From: Oscillospiraceae bacterium
Lineage (GTDB): Bacteria; Bacillota; Clostridia; UBA1212; SIG427
Direction: 5' to 3'
Assembly (NCBI GenBank): GCA_015069135.1
Contig: SVJE01000001.1
Coordinates: forward strand, 186,001 to 250,000
DNA length: 64,000 nucleotides
Shown here: piece by piece, positions 17,327 to 26,348 of the stretch
Layout of the letters: every line of letters starts with the position of its first letter
How positions within the stretch are numbered: position 1 is the stretch's first letter
Position numbers and translations under genes: made by a program
The notes under the pieces: model-generated
What the model was told of the DNA's origin: nothing
The model's input: only the letters and a program-made list of their open reading frames with translations
Databases searched by the model: none

Positions 17327-20101
17327 TTATTTTACAGGTAAAGGGCTTAAAGATGGTGCAATTGTAGGATTATCTTTAGGTGAAGACGTTGGAGTAGCAT
17401 CAGCCTGAGCTAATTCTTCTAATTTGTTCTGAACATTTTCAGGTAATTTCTCAATACCGAATTGTATCAGGTTGTAGTCGAATGGCAATGATTCAGAAAA
17501 TACAGTCTTTTCTCTTTCACCAATGATTTGCAAAGTGATTAAATCTGTATTATCCATTGACTCATCAAATTCTGTAAGAATACAGGTTTGCTTATCTACA
17601 AAAGTTAATTGGTATGTTTCACCGCTTATGTTTATGTGAGTATTCTGCGTAAATCCATCACCTTTAACTATAAGTAATTCGTCACTTAAAATTATTTCAC
17701 TTATTGACAACGGTGTAATACTTGATACAACATAATTCTCATTTTTATATCCATCTTCACTATTATTCTTTTTACGATTTGTAGAAGGAATAAATAAAGT
17801 AACAAGGAATGTTACCGCAATAAGTAACACTGCACTGCTTATTATAAACATTCCACGTTTTTTACCTGAAAAAATTACAATCATCAGACAAACAAAAATA
17901 ACAATTACAGTAAATACCATGTAATATGTTCTGGAGTTTTCGTTTGTTGCTTCTTTTTCGAAATCCTTGTTATTGTATAAAATTTCAGATTCTTCAAATA
18001 CTTTGTAATATTCAATATAGCTGAAATCTACATTGTAATTTTCAGAGTTTTCATATACAGTATGGAACTTGTTCATTTCGCAACCATCAAAATTAAGTGT
18101 TTTGCATAAATATGTTGATAGTTTGTGAAGCTCCATAGTTTCAACATTTTCATCTTTTTCTATACCAAGGTTATTCCATGTAAAGAAATTTGTTGTATAT
18201 CTTTCTGTATCATTTTCTACAATGTTATTACACAATGTGGGTAAGTGGTCAGAATACATAAGTAAATATGTTGGTTCGCCACGTTCTTCAAGATATTCTA
18301 CAATACTTTGAATTGCCTTATCAAATTCAATCATCTGACTTGTGTAGTAAGCAATCTGGCCTTCAAATTCCTCGTTAATTTCACCTTTTTCATCAGGATT
18401 TATCCACATTTTCATAGGATAATTCTCTTTCGGAATTGCCTTATAATTTCCGTGTAATTGTACAGAGACGGTAAACACAAAATCTTTACCTTCTGAGTTA
18501 TCTAATGCTGCTGCAACCTCATCTTTTAAAACAGCATCTCCTGCCCATATTGATCCCGGTCTCTTAACTATTCCGGACATTGTTTCATATGGGATATATC
18601 TGTCAAAGCCCATATAATAATAAACCTTATTGCGATTGAAAAATTCTCCCTGGTAATTATGAATTGCTGTTAATGTATAATCATTTGCTTTCATATATTT
18701 AGCAAGTGAATCAACCGGATGATCTTTAAGGTGTTGAACATAAGGATTATAACCAGTTGGAAGATTTTCTATGGAAAGACCGGTAAGAAACTCAAATTCA
18801 CTTTTTACAGTTTGTCCACCAAATACAGGGACAGAGACCTGGCCTGAAGTGTACTCCTTCTGTAGACTGTGTAAAAACGGAAGGGGATCATATTCATAAT
18901 TCATATCTTTAAAGAAATATGAATCAACAAAAGATTCCAGCTGAATTACAATAACATTTGTTGGTTTTTCCACGGAGACATCTTCTCGTGAAACATAATT
19001 TTTATCAATGTTAGATAGTATTGTTTCTACAGCATTTGTGGAGTAATCAACAGGTTTTTCTGATGGAACAGAGCTACATAAAAAACCATAAGCATATCCT
19101 GTTCTGAAAAAAGCATCACGGGTATTTTCACCGGATTTTTTTATTTTACCATAAGGTAAAGATGATATTCCTGCAAGAAGCAGTGGTACAAACATTATTG
19201 AACATATAAATCCAATCAAGTTAAGCATTCTGAATTTTCTGTTTTTTTCACGGGTTGCTAAAAGTCGTATTCCAAGAATAAGAAACACAATAAGTGCAAG
19301 TATGAACACAATTTCGAAGAAATTAAGGAATGTAAACATAGCCGAAATTCCTTCACCAAGCTGAAATACATCTAACAATACAATCGGTTCACTTACTTTT
19401 ACACTTTTAATATAACTACCATAAGATAAAATAATCCATATTGCTGTGTATATGAGAAATGTCAGTTTTCTCTTTGGAATTAAAAATATAAATGTACCTA
19501 CAGCTATTAATGAAATCAGATTTATTCCCCAAATGTCAGGGTTCAGAAAATAATTTGATATAGCGGATAAAGGGTTCATTCTGTGGAGTATTTCAATAAG
19601 AAGTGAAAGTGCAACAAAAGAGTAGAACCATCTGACTACAGACAACATATATACGCGGGTTTTTGAATACCAGGGTCGTTTTAAGTCTGCAATCCAGCTT
19701 ACTGTAACACAAAGCATACCAATAGTAATGGTTAAAAATACCCATGATACTCTGCAACCTGCAGCTATAAGATGCCAGCACATCCATACGGTGCTTCCTA
19801 CAGAAAAAATAGTACGTCTCTTACTAAAAATAAGGGCAGGAGCAGTACAAATGAATAATGTAAAACATCTTGGGACAATTGTTAAAACAGCTAAAGGTTC
19901 TTCTAAAATTAATAAATTCTGACTTGATGTGAGTATTAATGAAATCCCAGTTAACAATATATAAAACACAGTAAAAAACATAATACTTCTTTTGTTTTCA
20001 CTGATAACACTTTTTGTTGTTTCTACACCGTTTTTAAATGCAGTTTTGACACGGACACCCAACTTTGGACGTTGAATTTTTTCTTTCTTTATTTTTTTCA
20101 T
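17327..20101 (-). CDS. LTA synthase family phosphoglycerol transferase with C-terminal IPT-like extension
   Basis: 924 residues, longer than the usual 600-720. N-terminal membrane bundle (about 40-340), sulfatase-fold catalytic domain (about 375-690) with NVIVIQLESFVD metal-site strand, GGQTVKSEFEFLTG carrying the catalytic threonine (about 430), the TAIHNYQGEFFNRN region and MYSDHLPTL near the end. Two more membrane helices follow (about 725-775), then an extracellular domain (about 785-890; LSDELLIVKGDGFTQNTHINISG) resembling IPT/TIG folds, ending in a Pro/Ser tail. It should polymerise phosphoglycerol or modify a glycan on the outer face. The terminal extension is unusual. Confidence 0.82.
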   Translation of the reverse strand: MKKIKKEKIQRPKLGVRVKTAFKNGVETTKSVISENKRSIMFFTVFYILLTGISLILTSSQNLLILEEPLAVLTIVPRCFTLFICTAPALIFSKRRTIFSVGSTVWMCWHLIAAGCRVSWVFLTITIGMLCVTVSWIADLKRPWYSKTRVYMLSVVRWFYSFVALSLLIEILHRMNPLSAISNYFLNPDIWGINLISLIAVGTFIFLIPKRKLTFLIYTAIWIILSYGSYIKSVKVSEPIVLLDVFQLGEGISAMFTFLNFFEIVFILALIVFLILGIRLLATREKNRKFRMLNLIGFICSIMFVPLLLAGISSLPYGKIKKSGENTRDAFFRTGYAYGFLCSSVPSEKPVDYSTNAVETILSNIDKNYVSREDVSVEKPTNVIVIQLESFVDSYFFKDMNYEYDPLPFLHSLQKEYTSGQVSVPVFGGQTVKSEFEFLTGLSIENLPTGYNPYVQHLKDHPVDSLAKYMKANDYTLTAIHNYQGEFFNRNKVYYYMGFDRYIPYETMSGIVKRPGSIWAGDAVLKDEVAAALDNSEGKDFVFTVSVQLHGNYKAIPKENYPMKMWINPDEKGEINEEFEGQIAYYTSQMIEFDKAIQSIVEYLEERGEPTYLLMYSDHLPTLCNNIVENDTERYTTNFFTWNNLGIEKDENVETMELHKLSTYLCKTLNFDGCEMNKFHTVYENSENYNVDFSYIEYYKVFEESEILYNNKDFEKEATNENSRTYYMVFTVIVIFVCLMIVIFSGKKRGMFIISSAVLLIAVTFLVTLFIPSTNRKKNNSEDGYKNENYVVSSITPLSISEIILSDELLIVKGDGFTQNTHINISGETYQLTFVDKQTCILTEFDESMDNTDLITLQIIGEREKTVFSESLPFDYNLIQFGIEKLPENVQNKLEELAQADATPTSSPKDNPTIAPSLSPLPVK

Positions 20102-20146
20102 ATATAAACACTTCCGTTGTAAAAATCATAATATAATTGCTAAATT

Positions 20147-20175
20147 ATTTTAGCATAAAAAGAGAACATCGTCAA
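20147..20175 (-). promoter_or_regulatory. promoter for the LTA-synthase-like gene
   Basis: On the minus strand, TTGACG (complement of 20170-20175) and TAAAAT (complement of 20147-20152) with a 17-base spacer. It stands back to back with the cimA promoter. Confidence 0.65.
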
Positions 20176-20183
20176 AACTATAC

Positions 20184-20212
20184 TTGCCAGTGTATTGAAA
20201 TCAATATATAAT
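20184..20212 (+). promoter_or_regulatory. promoter for cimA
   Basis: TTGCCA (20184-20189) and perfect TATAAT (20207-20212) with a 17-base spacer, 28 bases before the ATG. Confidence 0.7.
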
Positions 20213-20240
20213 AAAATTGATTTCATTCGGAGGAAGATTT

Positions 20241-21812
20241 ATGTGTAGAAAAATAAGTATTTATGATACTACATTAAGAGATGGTATGCAGGGAGTTGGT
20301 GCTCATTTTACCGTTGAGGATAAAGTGAGACTTGCTATGCTTATGGATGAAATGGGTGTAACATACATTGAAGGCGGAAGTCCTGCCTTTAATCCCAAAG
20401 ATGCTGAGTTTTTTAAAAGAATGGAATCTGTAAACTTAAAAAATTCAGAATTGGTTGCATTTGGTTCAACATGTCATGCCGGTGTTAAACCATCAGATGA
20501 TGAATCTTTAGGCGTTCTTTCTAAAATTTCATTTAAAAATGTTTGTATTTTTGGTAAAGCATGGAATTTGCACGTGAAGAGTGTTCTTGGCATTTCAAAG
20601 GAAGAAAATCTTGCATTAATTTCTGAATCAATAAGTTATTTGTATAACTGTGGTAAAAATGTTTTTTTTGACGCAGAACATTTTTTTGATGGATTTAAAG
20701 AAGATTCGGAATATGCAGTTTCTGTTATTGAAACAGCATTAAAATCAGGGGCATCATTTGTGTATTTATGTGATACAAATGGTGGATGCACAACTGAAGA
20801 AATATCTGAAATTTGTAATTATGTTGTTAATAGAGGATTCTGTAACATTGGTATTCATTCACACAACGATATAGGAATGGCAACTGCTTGTACTGTTTCC
20901 GCTGTAACAAAGGGTTTAAATTCTGTTCAGACAACACTTACCGGTGTAGGTGAAAGATGTGGAAATGCAGATTATTTTGAAATAGTACCTACATTACAAC
21001 TTAAACTTGGTTTTGATTGTATTTCATCTGATGTTATGGGTAAAATGTCTTCTTTTTACTACAGAGCTTGTGAACTTTTAAATAAAAAAACATTTAAAAG
21101 ACATCCTTATGTTGGCAGAGATGCTTTTGGTCATAAAGGTGGTACACATATAGATGCAGTTCTTAAAGAAAATAAAGCATATGAACATGTTGATCCTGAT
21201 GCAGTAGGAAACATCAGAAAAATGGTTTTATCGGAGATGTCAGGCAGAGCGGCTGTTGCTGCTAAAATAAGACATGTATTACCAGAACTTGTTGTGAACG
21301 ATGATCAGGTTTCTGAAGTACTATTAAGACTTAAGGATCTTGAGTTTAATGGTTTTCAGTTTGAAGGTGCAGATGCATCTTTTGAACTATTAGTAAGAAG
21401 AACTCTTGATATACATAAACAATTTTTTACACTTAAAGATTACAAAATAATTTCAGCCGGAGATGGTTCATCTGCTATTGTTGATGTATTTGTAGAAGGA
21501 CAGGAAGAAGTTACTGCTGCAAATGGGCAGGGACCTGTTGATGCTCTGGATGGTGCTTTTAGAAAAGCTCTTGGCAGATTTTATCCTGAACTCAACAAAA
21601 TGCGTCTTGTTGACTATAAGGTTAGAGTCCTTGATTCATCAAAAGCAACAGCGTCAAAAGTGCGTGTTATTATTGAATCTGCTGATGGTGAAAAAAACTG
21701 GGTTACAGTAGGTGTATCAGAGGATATAATTGAAGCCAGCTGGATTGCCTTGGTTGATGCTCATGAATATATGCTTTACAGTTCAAGTTCACCAAAGAAC
21801 TCAGGTCTGTGA
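20241..21812 (+). CDS. cimA: (R)-citramalate synthase
   Basis: 523 residues. It condenses pyruvate and acetyl-CoA to (R)-citramalate, the threonine-independent entry to isoleucine. HMGL-like TIM barrel (about 1-280) with YDTTLRDGMQG and the metal-binding HSHNDIGMAT; YIEGGSPAFNPKD and LVAFGSTCHAGV are closer to CimA than to 2-isopropylmalate synthase. The C-terminal LeuA-type regulatory domain (about 390-515; NGQGPVDALDGAFRKAL) suggests isoleucine feedback. ATG 20241 has CGGAGG upstream; a TTG at 20217 lies at the promoter. It overlaps the convergent CBM9-like gene by 37 bases. No other isoleucine genes are nearby. Confidence 0.93.
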   Translation: MCRKISIYDTTLRDGMQGVGAHFTVEDKVRLAMLMDEMGVTYIEGGSPAFNPKDAEFFKRMESVNLKNSELVAFGSTCHAGVKPSDDESLGVLSKISFKNVCIFGKAWNLHVKSVLGISKEENLALISESISYLYNCGKNVFFDAEHFFDGFKEDSEYAVSVIETALKSGASFVYLCDTNGGCTTEEISEICNYVVNRGFCNIGIHSHNDIGMATACTVSAVTKGLNSVQTTLTGVGERCGNADYFEIVPTLQLKLGFDCISSDVMGKMSSFYYRACELLNKKTFKRHPYVGRDAFGHKGGTHIDAVLKENKAYEHVDPDAVGNIRKMVLSEMSGRAAVAAKIRHVLPELVVNDDQVSEVLLRLKDLEFNGFQFEGADASFELLVRRTLDIHKQFFTLKDYKIISAGDGSSAIVDVFVEGQEEVTAANGQGPVDALDGAFRKALGRFYPELNKMRLVDYKVRVLDSSKATASKVRVIIESADGEKNWVTVGVSEDIIEASWIALVDAHEYMLYSSSSPKNSGL

Positions 21813-22438
21813 TAATCAGGCTCAGGGACCTCAATATTATTCCACACAACATAATGTTCTGTGATTGTCATATCACCGCATTTATAGAAATTTGCCCGCA
21901 TTTTTCCCTTTGGTTTAAAATCGGGCATATATTTTTTTATATACTCAAAGGGAACAGAATAGCTGATTTCCCAATAGGAATTTTTATCTGCATTTTCATT
22001 GTAATTAATTGCGTCTTTTTTTGACATTGCGCATATATCAAAATATTCTTTGTTAAGGTTATTTTCAATTTTTTGAGAGTCTTTTCTTAATCCTGTGGAA
22101 CAGAAACCGGTGTAAAGTGTTCCTAAAGGGTTAATTTCAAAATTAAAATAAGCAAGGTTATTTTCTACAGGTGAAATAAAGAACTCCATACAAGAATCAA
22201 GATGTACAGGGTCATTTCTTTCTTTACCTTCAAATCTGATATTTTTTTCATAACTTCTCATGTATATGTTAAAACCATTATCATCATAAGAAATAGCAGC
22301 CATGGTAACAGGTTTATAACTACCTCCCCAAGGCATTATATCAAGTTTAATTACCTCAGGATGAGTTAATCCTTTTGATTTGATTTCGTCTAACCATATT
22401 TTTTTATCAGAAATTTTCTTTACTTTAATTTTATTCAT
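21776..22438 (-). CDS. carbohydrate-binding family 9-like protein
   Basis: 220 residues from the ATG at 22438 (AAGGTG about 9 bases upstream; a GTG at 22450 would touch the ribosome site). No signal peptide. The domain matches CBM9-like proteins of Firmicutes: MAAISYDDNGFNIYMRSYE, the DSCMEFFISP strand, YFNFEINPLGTLYTGF and a terminal WEISYSVPFEYIKKY. It probably binds a sugar ligand as a stand-alone intracellular domain; function unknown. Confidence 0.72.
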   Translation of the reverse strand: MNKIKVKKISDKKIWLDEIKSKGLTHPEVIKLDIMPWGGSYKPVTMAAISYDDNGFNIYMRSYEKNIRFEGKERNDPVHLDSCMEFFISPVENNLAYFNFEINPLGTLYTGFCSTGLRKDSQKIENNLNKEYFDICAMSKKDAINYNENADKNSYWEISYSVPFEYIKKYMPDFKPKGKMRANFYKCGDMTITEHYVVWNNIEVPEPDYHRPEFFGELEL

Positions 22439-22484
22439 TTTAATCGACACCTTTTTTCGTTATTTTCTTTATTGTAACATGAAT

Positions 22485-22513
22485 TTGCCCGGTTTTCTAT
22501 ATTATGTTAAAAT
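22485..22513 (+). promoter_or_regulatory. promoter for the metallophosphoesterase gene
   Basis: TTGCCC (22485-22490) and TAAAAT (22508-22513) with a 17-base spacer, 35 bases before the ATG. Confidence 0.55.
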
Positions 22514-22547
22514 ATAAGAAAACTTTAGAAATGGACGCATTTAGTTG

Positions 22548-23444
22548 ATGAAGGACAATGTTATAAGAATTGCTGTTATGTCAGATATACACTCTAATTT
22601 GGCGGCTTTAGATGCTTGTTTATCTGATTCCAGAAGGTTTAAAACAAAATATTATCTTTTTTTAGGTGATTTGGTTTCTGATTGGCATCAGCCCAGCGAA
22701 GTTCTTAAAAAAATAAGTTCTGTTTCTGAACGTGTTATTCGAGGCAACCGCGAAAATGCTTTAATTGATCGTCGTTCTATTGGGTATGATGGTCTATGGA
22801 GTAAATATGATCAGTTTGCTTCAATGGAATGGACATATAAAGCTATGTCCGCTAAAGAACGGGATTATATTGAATCTTTACCGGCGCAGATGAGAGTACC
22901 TGTTAACGAACATTTTTCTCTTAGATTGGTACATGGTTCAGTTTTTTCTCCGGATGAGCTTATGCTTAAGAAAAACGGTGGAGAAGGTGTAAGACCTTCA
23001 TTAGAAGCTGTTAAAGATAATGTTCTGCTTTTTGGACACAGTCATGAACAATGGCAGACTGTTGTTGATGGTAAAATTGCAATTAATCCCGGTTCAGTAG
23101 GAATCCATTTTAATAAAAAACAAGCAGCAGAGTATTGCATTATTGAGATAGAAGGAGATAGATTTGAAGTTATTTTTCGTCAGGTAAATTATCCTTTGGA
23201 GAAATATGCTGCCAGCTTTTTTAAAACGGATTTATATGAGAAGGCCCATGTATGGTTTTTTATTAATTACATTGGTATGCAACAAGGGAATAATATTTTA
23301 AACTCATTCTTTAAAGATATTGAAGAAGAAAGAAAAGTTTCTGATTTATCAACCACAGGGCCTGTTCCCAACGATATTTGGTATAAAGTTTTTGAAGAAA
23401 AGTATAGCAAATTAGCTATGGATTATTTTTTTAAACAAAATTAA
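22548..23444 (+). CDS. metallophosphoesterase (YfcE/MJ0936-like) with C-terminal extension
   Basis: 298 residues. The dinuclear-metal motifs of calcineurin-like phosphoesterases are complete: SDIHSNLAALDA, FLGDLVSDW, RGNREN, LVHGS and FGHSHEQWQT followed by INPGSVG. The first 200 residues are the catalytic domain; about 100 further residues are a helical extension of unknown role. Likely a cytoplasmic phosphodiesterase. No clear Shine-Dalgarno precedes the ATG. It overlaps the convergent PC4/YdbC gene by 4 bases. Confidence 0.85.
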   Translation: MKDNVIRIAVMSDIHSNLAALDACLSDSRRFKTKYYLFLGDLVSDWHQPSEVLKKISSVSERVIRGNRENALIDRRSIGYDGLWSKYDQFASMEWTYKAMSAKERDYIESLPAQMRVPVNEHFSLRLVHGSVFSPDELMLKKNGGEGVRPSLEAVKDNVLLFGHSHEQWQTVVDGKIAINPGSVGIHFNKKQAAEYCIIEIEGDRFEVIFRQVNYPLEKYAASFFKTDLYEKAHVWFFINYIGMQQGNNILNSFFKDIEEERKVSDLSTTGPVPNDIWYKVFEEKYSKLAMDYFFKQN

Positions 23445-23800
23445 TCTTCTTCACCAATTGCATTTTCCGGTTCTTCTTTTGTAGAAGCAATTACAAAATG
23501 TGCACCTGTATCCATAGGTCCTGGACCTGTATTTTCATCAATTGCCTTTGGACTGTCATCAAAAAGTTTGTCAATATTAATTGTGTTTAGACATCTCTTT
23601 AATTCAAGGACTTCATCTTTATTAAGTGAAAGTCCTTTTTTCATTTTTGTTTTATCAGAGTTCCAATCTCTGATATCAATTTTTGGTTTGTTGTTGTTCC
23701 ATGCAACAAGATTAACTTCTTTCTGCCAGCCGTTTACTGCTGCATTTAATCTCCAGATTGATTTTGTTACATTGAAACTGACTTCTCCGTTATTTGCCAT
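23441..23800 (-). CDS. PC4/YdbC-family single-stranded DNA-binding protein
   Basis: 119 residues from the ATG at 23800, with AAAGGAAG 8 bases upstream; a GTG at 23807-23809 is less likely. The PC4-like core is clear (about 5-80): GWQKEVNLVAWNNNKPKIDIRDW followed by KMKKGLSLNKDEVLELKR, as in the YdbC proteins of Firmicutes, which bind ssDNA as dimers. The last 35 residues are acidic and probably disordered. Confidence 0.85.
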   Translation of the reverse strand: MANNGEVSFNVTKSIWRLNAAVNGWQKEVNLVAWNNNKPKIDIRDWNSDKTKMKKGLSLNKDEVLELKRCLNTINIDKLFDDSPKAIDENTGPGPMDTGAHFVIASTKEEPENAIGEED

Positions 23801-23898
23801 ATTTAGCACTTCCTTTCTTGTTTTTGTGTACTAAATATATAGCCTGAAAAATCGGAGGTAAATACTTTTAATTGTATTAAATTACGACAGGTTATATC

Positions 23899-23940
23899 AA
23901 AAAAATGCCGAATCCTGTGAAAAATAAAGGGTTCGACATT
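23899..23940 (-). terminator. terminator of the ppa-dinB-glycosyltransferase operon
   Basis: A 12-bp imperfect stem, AATGCCGAATCC (23904-23915) against GGGTTCGACATT (23929-23940), with wobble pairs. On the minus strand it is followed by a run of T (A-run at 23899-23905), so it ends leftward transcripts. Confidence 0.8.
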
Positions 23941-23963
23941 TGTAAACGTAATGTTAATTTGAA

Positions 23964-24923
23964 TTATTTATTTTCTTCTGAAATATTATCTTCTCTTACG
24001 ATGTATATAGGTCTGTCTTTAACTTCTAAGTAAGTTTTTGATAAATACTGTCCGAGAATACCTATACAAAACATTTGAATACCTGCAACCAGAAGAATAA
24101 TACATACAGTTGATGCCCATCCAAAAGCAGAGGATCCTGGCCATATTAATTGTCTTACTATTGTAAATATAATTCCGAGAAAAGCAATTATACAGAATAT
24201 GATTCCTGCAATTGATGAAATGGCAAGTGGAGCAGTGGAGAAAGCTACTATTCCATCAATTGAGTAGAAAAGTAATTTCCAGAATGACCATTTTGTTTCA
24301 CCTTTAACTCTTTCGATGTTTTCATATTCAAGCCATTTTGTTTTAAATCCTACCCAGCCGAATATACCTTTTGAAAATCTGTTGTATTCTTTAACTGATA
24401 AAATGGCATCTACCATTTTTCTTGTCATCAGTCTGAAGTCTCTTGCACCATCTACTATGTCAGCATTACTTATTTTTCTCATTAATTTATAAAACTGTCT
24501 GGCAAAAAAAGATCTTATAGGTGGTTCTCCTTTTCTTGTTACACGTCTTGTTGCAACACAATCATATTCACCTTGCAATAACGTTTCATACATTTCCGGT
24601 AACAGTGAAGGTGGATCCTGCAAATCAGCATCCATCATAGCGACATAATCACCGGTTGAATTCTGAAGCCCTGCATAAATTGCTGCTTCTTTGCCGAAGT
24701 TTCTTGAGAAAGAAATGTATTTTACTGAAGAATTTTCTTCAGCAAGTTTTTTTAGAACCTTCAATGTATCATCAGAAGAACCATCGTCAACAAAAATGAA
24801 TTCAAATGATAGGTCTTCAAAACTTTCAGACATTTTACCGGCAACTTGTGAAGTTTCCTTCCAAAAGTATGGCAATGCTTCTTCTTCTTTGTAACATGGT
24901 ACAATAATTGAAATTTTTTTCAT
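23964..24923 (-). CDS. GT2 polyprenyl-phosphate sugar transferase (DPM/GtrB-like)
   Basis: 319 residues. Catalytic domain (1-225): SIIVPCYKEEEALPYF, FVDDGSSDDT, SFSRNFGKEAAIYAGL, the MMDADLQDPPSLLPEM metal motif and the DGARDFRLMTRK acceptor region. Two C-terminal membrane helices (about 230-300) make it the GtrB/YfdH-type enzyme that moves a sugar from a nucleotide to undecaprenyl phosphate. The multi-spanning protein 16 bases upstream is its probable partner, using the lipid-linked sugar outside the membrane. Confidence 0.9.
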   Translation of the reverse strand: MKKISIIVPCYKEEEALPYFWKETSQVAGKMSESFEDLSFEFIFVDDGSSDDTLKVLKKLAEENSSVKYISFSRNFGKEAAIYAGLQNSTGDYVAMMDADLQDPPSLLPEMYETLLQGEYDCVATRRVTRKGEPPIRSFFARQFYKLMRKISNADIVDGARDFRLMTRKMVDAILSVKEYNRFSKGIFGWVGFKTKWLEYENIERVKGETKWSFWKLLFYSIDGIVAFSTAPLAISSIAGIIFCIIAFLGIIFTIVRQLIWPGSSAFGWASTVCIILLVAGIQMFCIGILGQYLSKTYLEVKDRPIYIVREDNISEENK

Positions 24924-24939
24924 AATATCACAATTCCTT

Positions 24940-26304
24940 TCAGAACATATTTAAACTTCCGTAAATATTAAATATACACCCAAATAATAATATTAGTGCA
25001 GAAGATGTGTAGAATGCAACTAATGTATCTTTCTTTGGTGATTTTTTTCTGTTGAATACAGGAGCTACTATAAAGCAAATCAGTACCAATACAGCCGGAA
25101 TAATATCAGCTGTGTATCTTGAACCGAATTGCCAACCGCCTAATGTTTTGTGCATTGGGAACAATATGAAATGAATGGCTATAGCAAGTCCGAGAAGCCA
25201 TGCTTCTATATTAAACTCTTTACTTACAGGATATTTTTTGTTTTTAGAAGCTGTTCTGAAAATTAATGCAAAAATCAGAACTAAAAAAATTACATTTGAA
25301 ATATAAAATGCAAACCCCCATTTGCTGTTTAAACCATTTTCATCAAATTGAGGCCAGTGGAAGAGCATGTTGTTAAGGTTGTCCTTCATATATTCAAAGC
25401 CGAATTGTCCTGCCGGCATACGCATAAATTCCGGTAAATAGTTGTGCCCGAATTCAAAGGGATTATTGAACCTGATATAGTTGTACCACATATAAAATCC
25501 ACCTACTATTGCAGGTCCTATATAAAACTTCCATGTTTTTAATATTTTAAAGTTGTATTTTTTTGTTAGAATATAGGCAAAGGGTAGGAAGTATACAATC
25601 TGGAAAGGTCTGCATCCTACTGCGAAAGCCAACAAAATAAAAGCAATATAATAATCTCTGTTTTTATTGCCTAAAATAAAATAAAATGATGCTGATGTAA
25701 GTAACAAAGATAGAGATTGAGCCATAAACCATACACCACCGGCATTCATATTTGCACAAATTGAAAGTGCAGATGAAGCAACACAAATTAGACATGCTCC
25801 GCATATGGAAAGTGCATAAGATAATTTAAAGCGACGACATATTAAGATACAGAAGAGAAATGCACCGGTAGTATATAGAATTGTCACTAATGTACTTGGT
25901 GTGTTTTCACCAAAGAAAAATGTCAGTATATACATAGGGATCGAAGGGAAAACCGGGAAACTTACGTAATACTCATTTCCTTCCTGATGTTCAATAGGTG
26001 CATTTATATCACCGAATTGTTCACGATAAGCTTCATAATCATCCATATCATGAGTAGAAAAGTATTTATCATTTAATATTGCTAATTCAAGATATGGATA
26101 GTTTTGATCAAGTTTTGTTTCTCCACGCCGCCATGCCATTGCCTGTAATGTATAGCTGTCATAAGGTGAATGTTGGAATATTGCCTGTGAATCTGCAGCT
26201 GAATATATTCCTAATACCAATAAAAAAAACAATAAAGTTGCAATTATTGGTATATAGATTTTTTTGCTAGAATCTGTTCTTTTGTTTTTTTTATGTTTAT
26301 TCAC
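24940..26304 (-). CDS. polytopic membrane protein, GT-C-like glycosyltransferase candidate
   Basis: 454 residues with about ten membrane helices. A large first extracellular loop (about 45-120) follows helix 1 and contains YDSYTLQAMAWRRGETKLDQNYPYLE, where acidic residues resemble the catalytic loop of GT39/ArnT-like GT-C enzymes. The start is a GTG at 26304 with a strong AAGGAGA 6 bases upstream. Its position right before a GT2 polyprenyl-phosphate sugar transferase supports a role in transferring lipid-linked sugar to an envelope acceptor. The family name is an inference. Confidence 0.62.
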   Translation of the reverse strand: MNKHKKNKRTDSSKKIYIPIIATLLFFLLVLGIYSAADSQAIFQHSPYDSYTLQAMAWRRGETKLDQNYPYLELAILNDKYFSTHDMDDYEAYREQFGDINAPIEHQEGNEYYVSFPVFPSIPMYILTFFFGENTPSTLVTILYTTGAFLFCILICRRFKLSYALSICGACLICVASSALSICANMNAGGVWFMAQSLSLLLTSASFYFILGNKNRDYYIAFILLAFAVGCRPFQIVYFLPFAYILTKKYNFKILKTWKFYIGPAIVGGFYMWYNYIRFNNPFEFGHNYLPEFMRMPAGQFGFEYMKDNLNNMLFHWPQFDENGLNSKWGFAFYISNVIFLVLIFALIFRTASKNKKYPVSKEFNIEAWLLGLAIAIHFILFPMHKTLGGWQFGSRYTADIIPAVLVLICFIVAPVFNRKKSPKKDTLVAFYTSSALILLFGCIFNIYGSLNMF

Positions 26305-26348
26305 GATAAATCTCCTTAACCTAATGAAAATATTTTATCTTAAAATAT

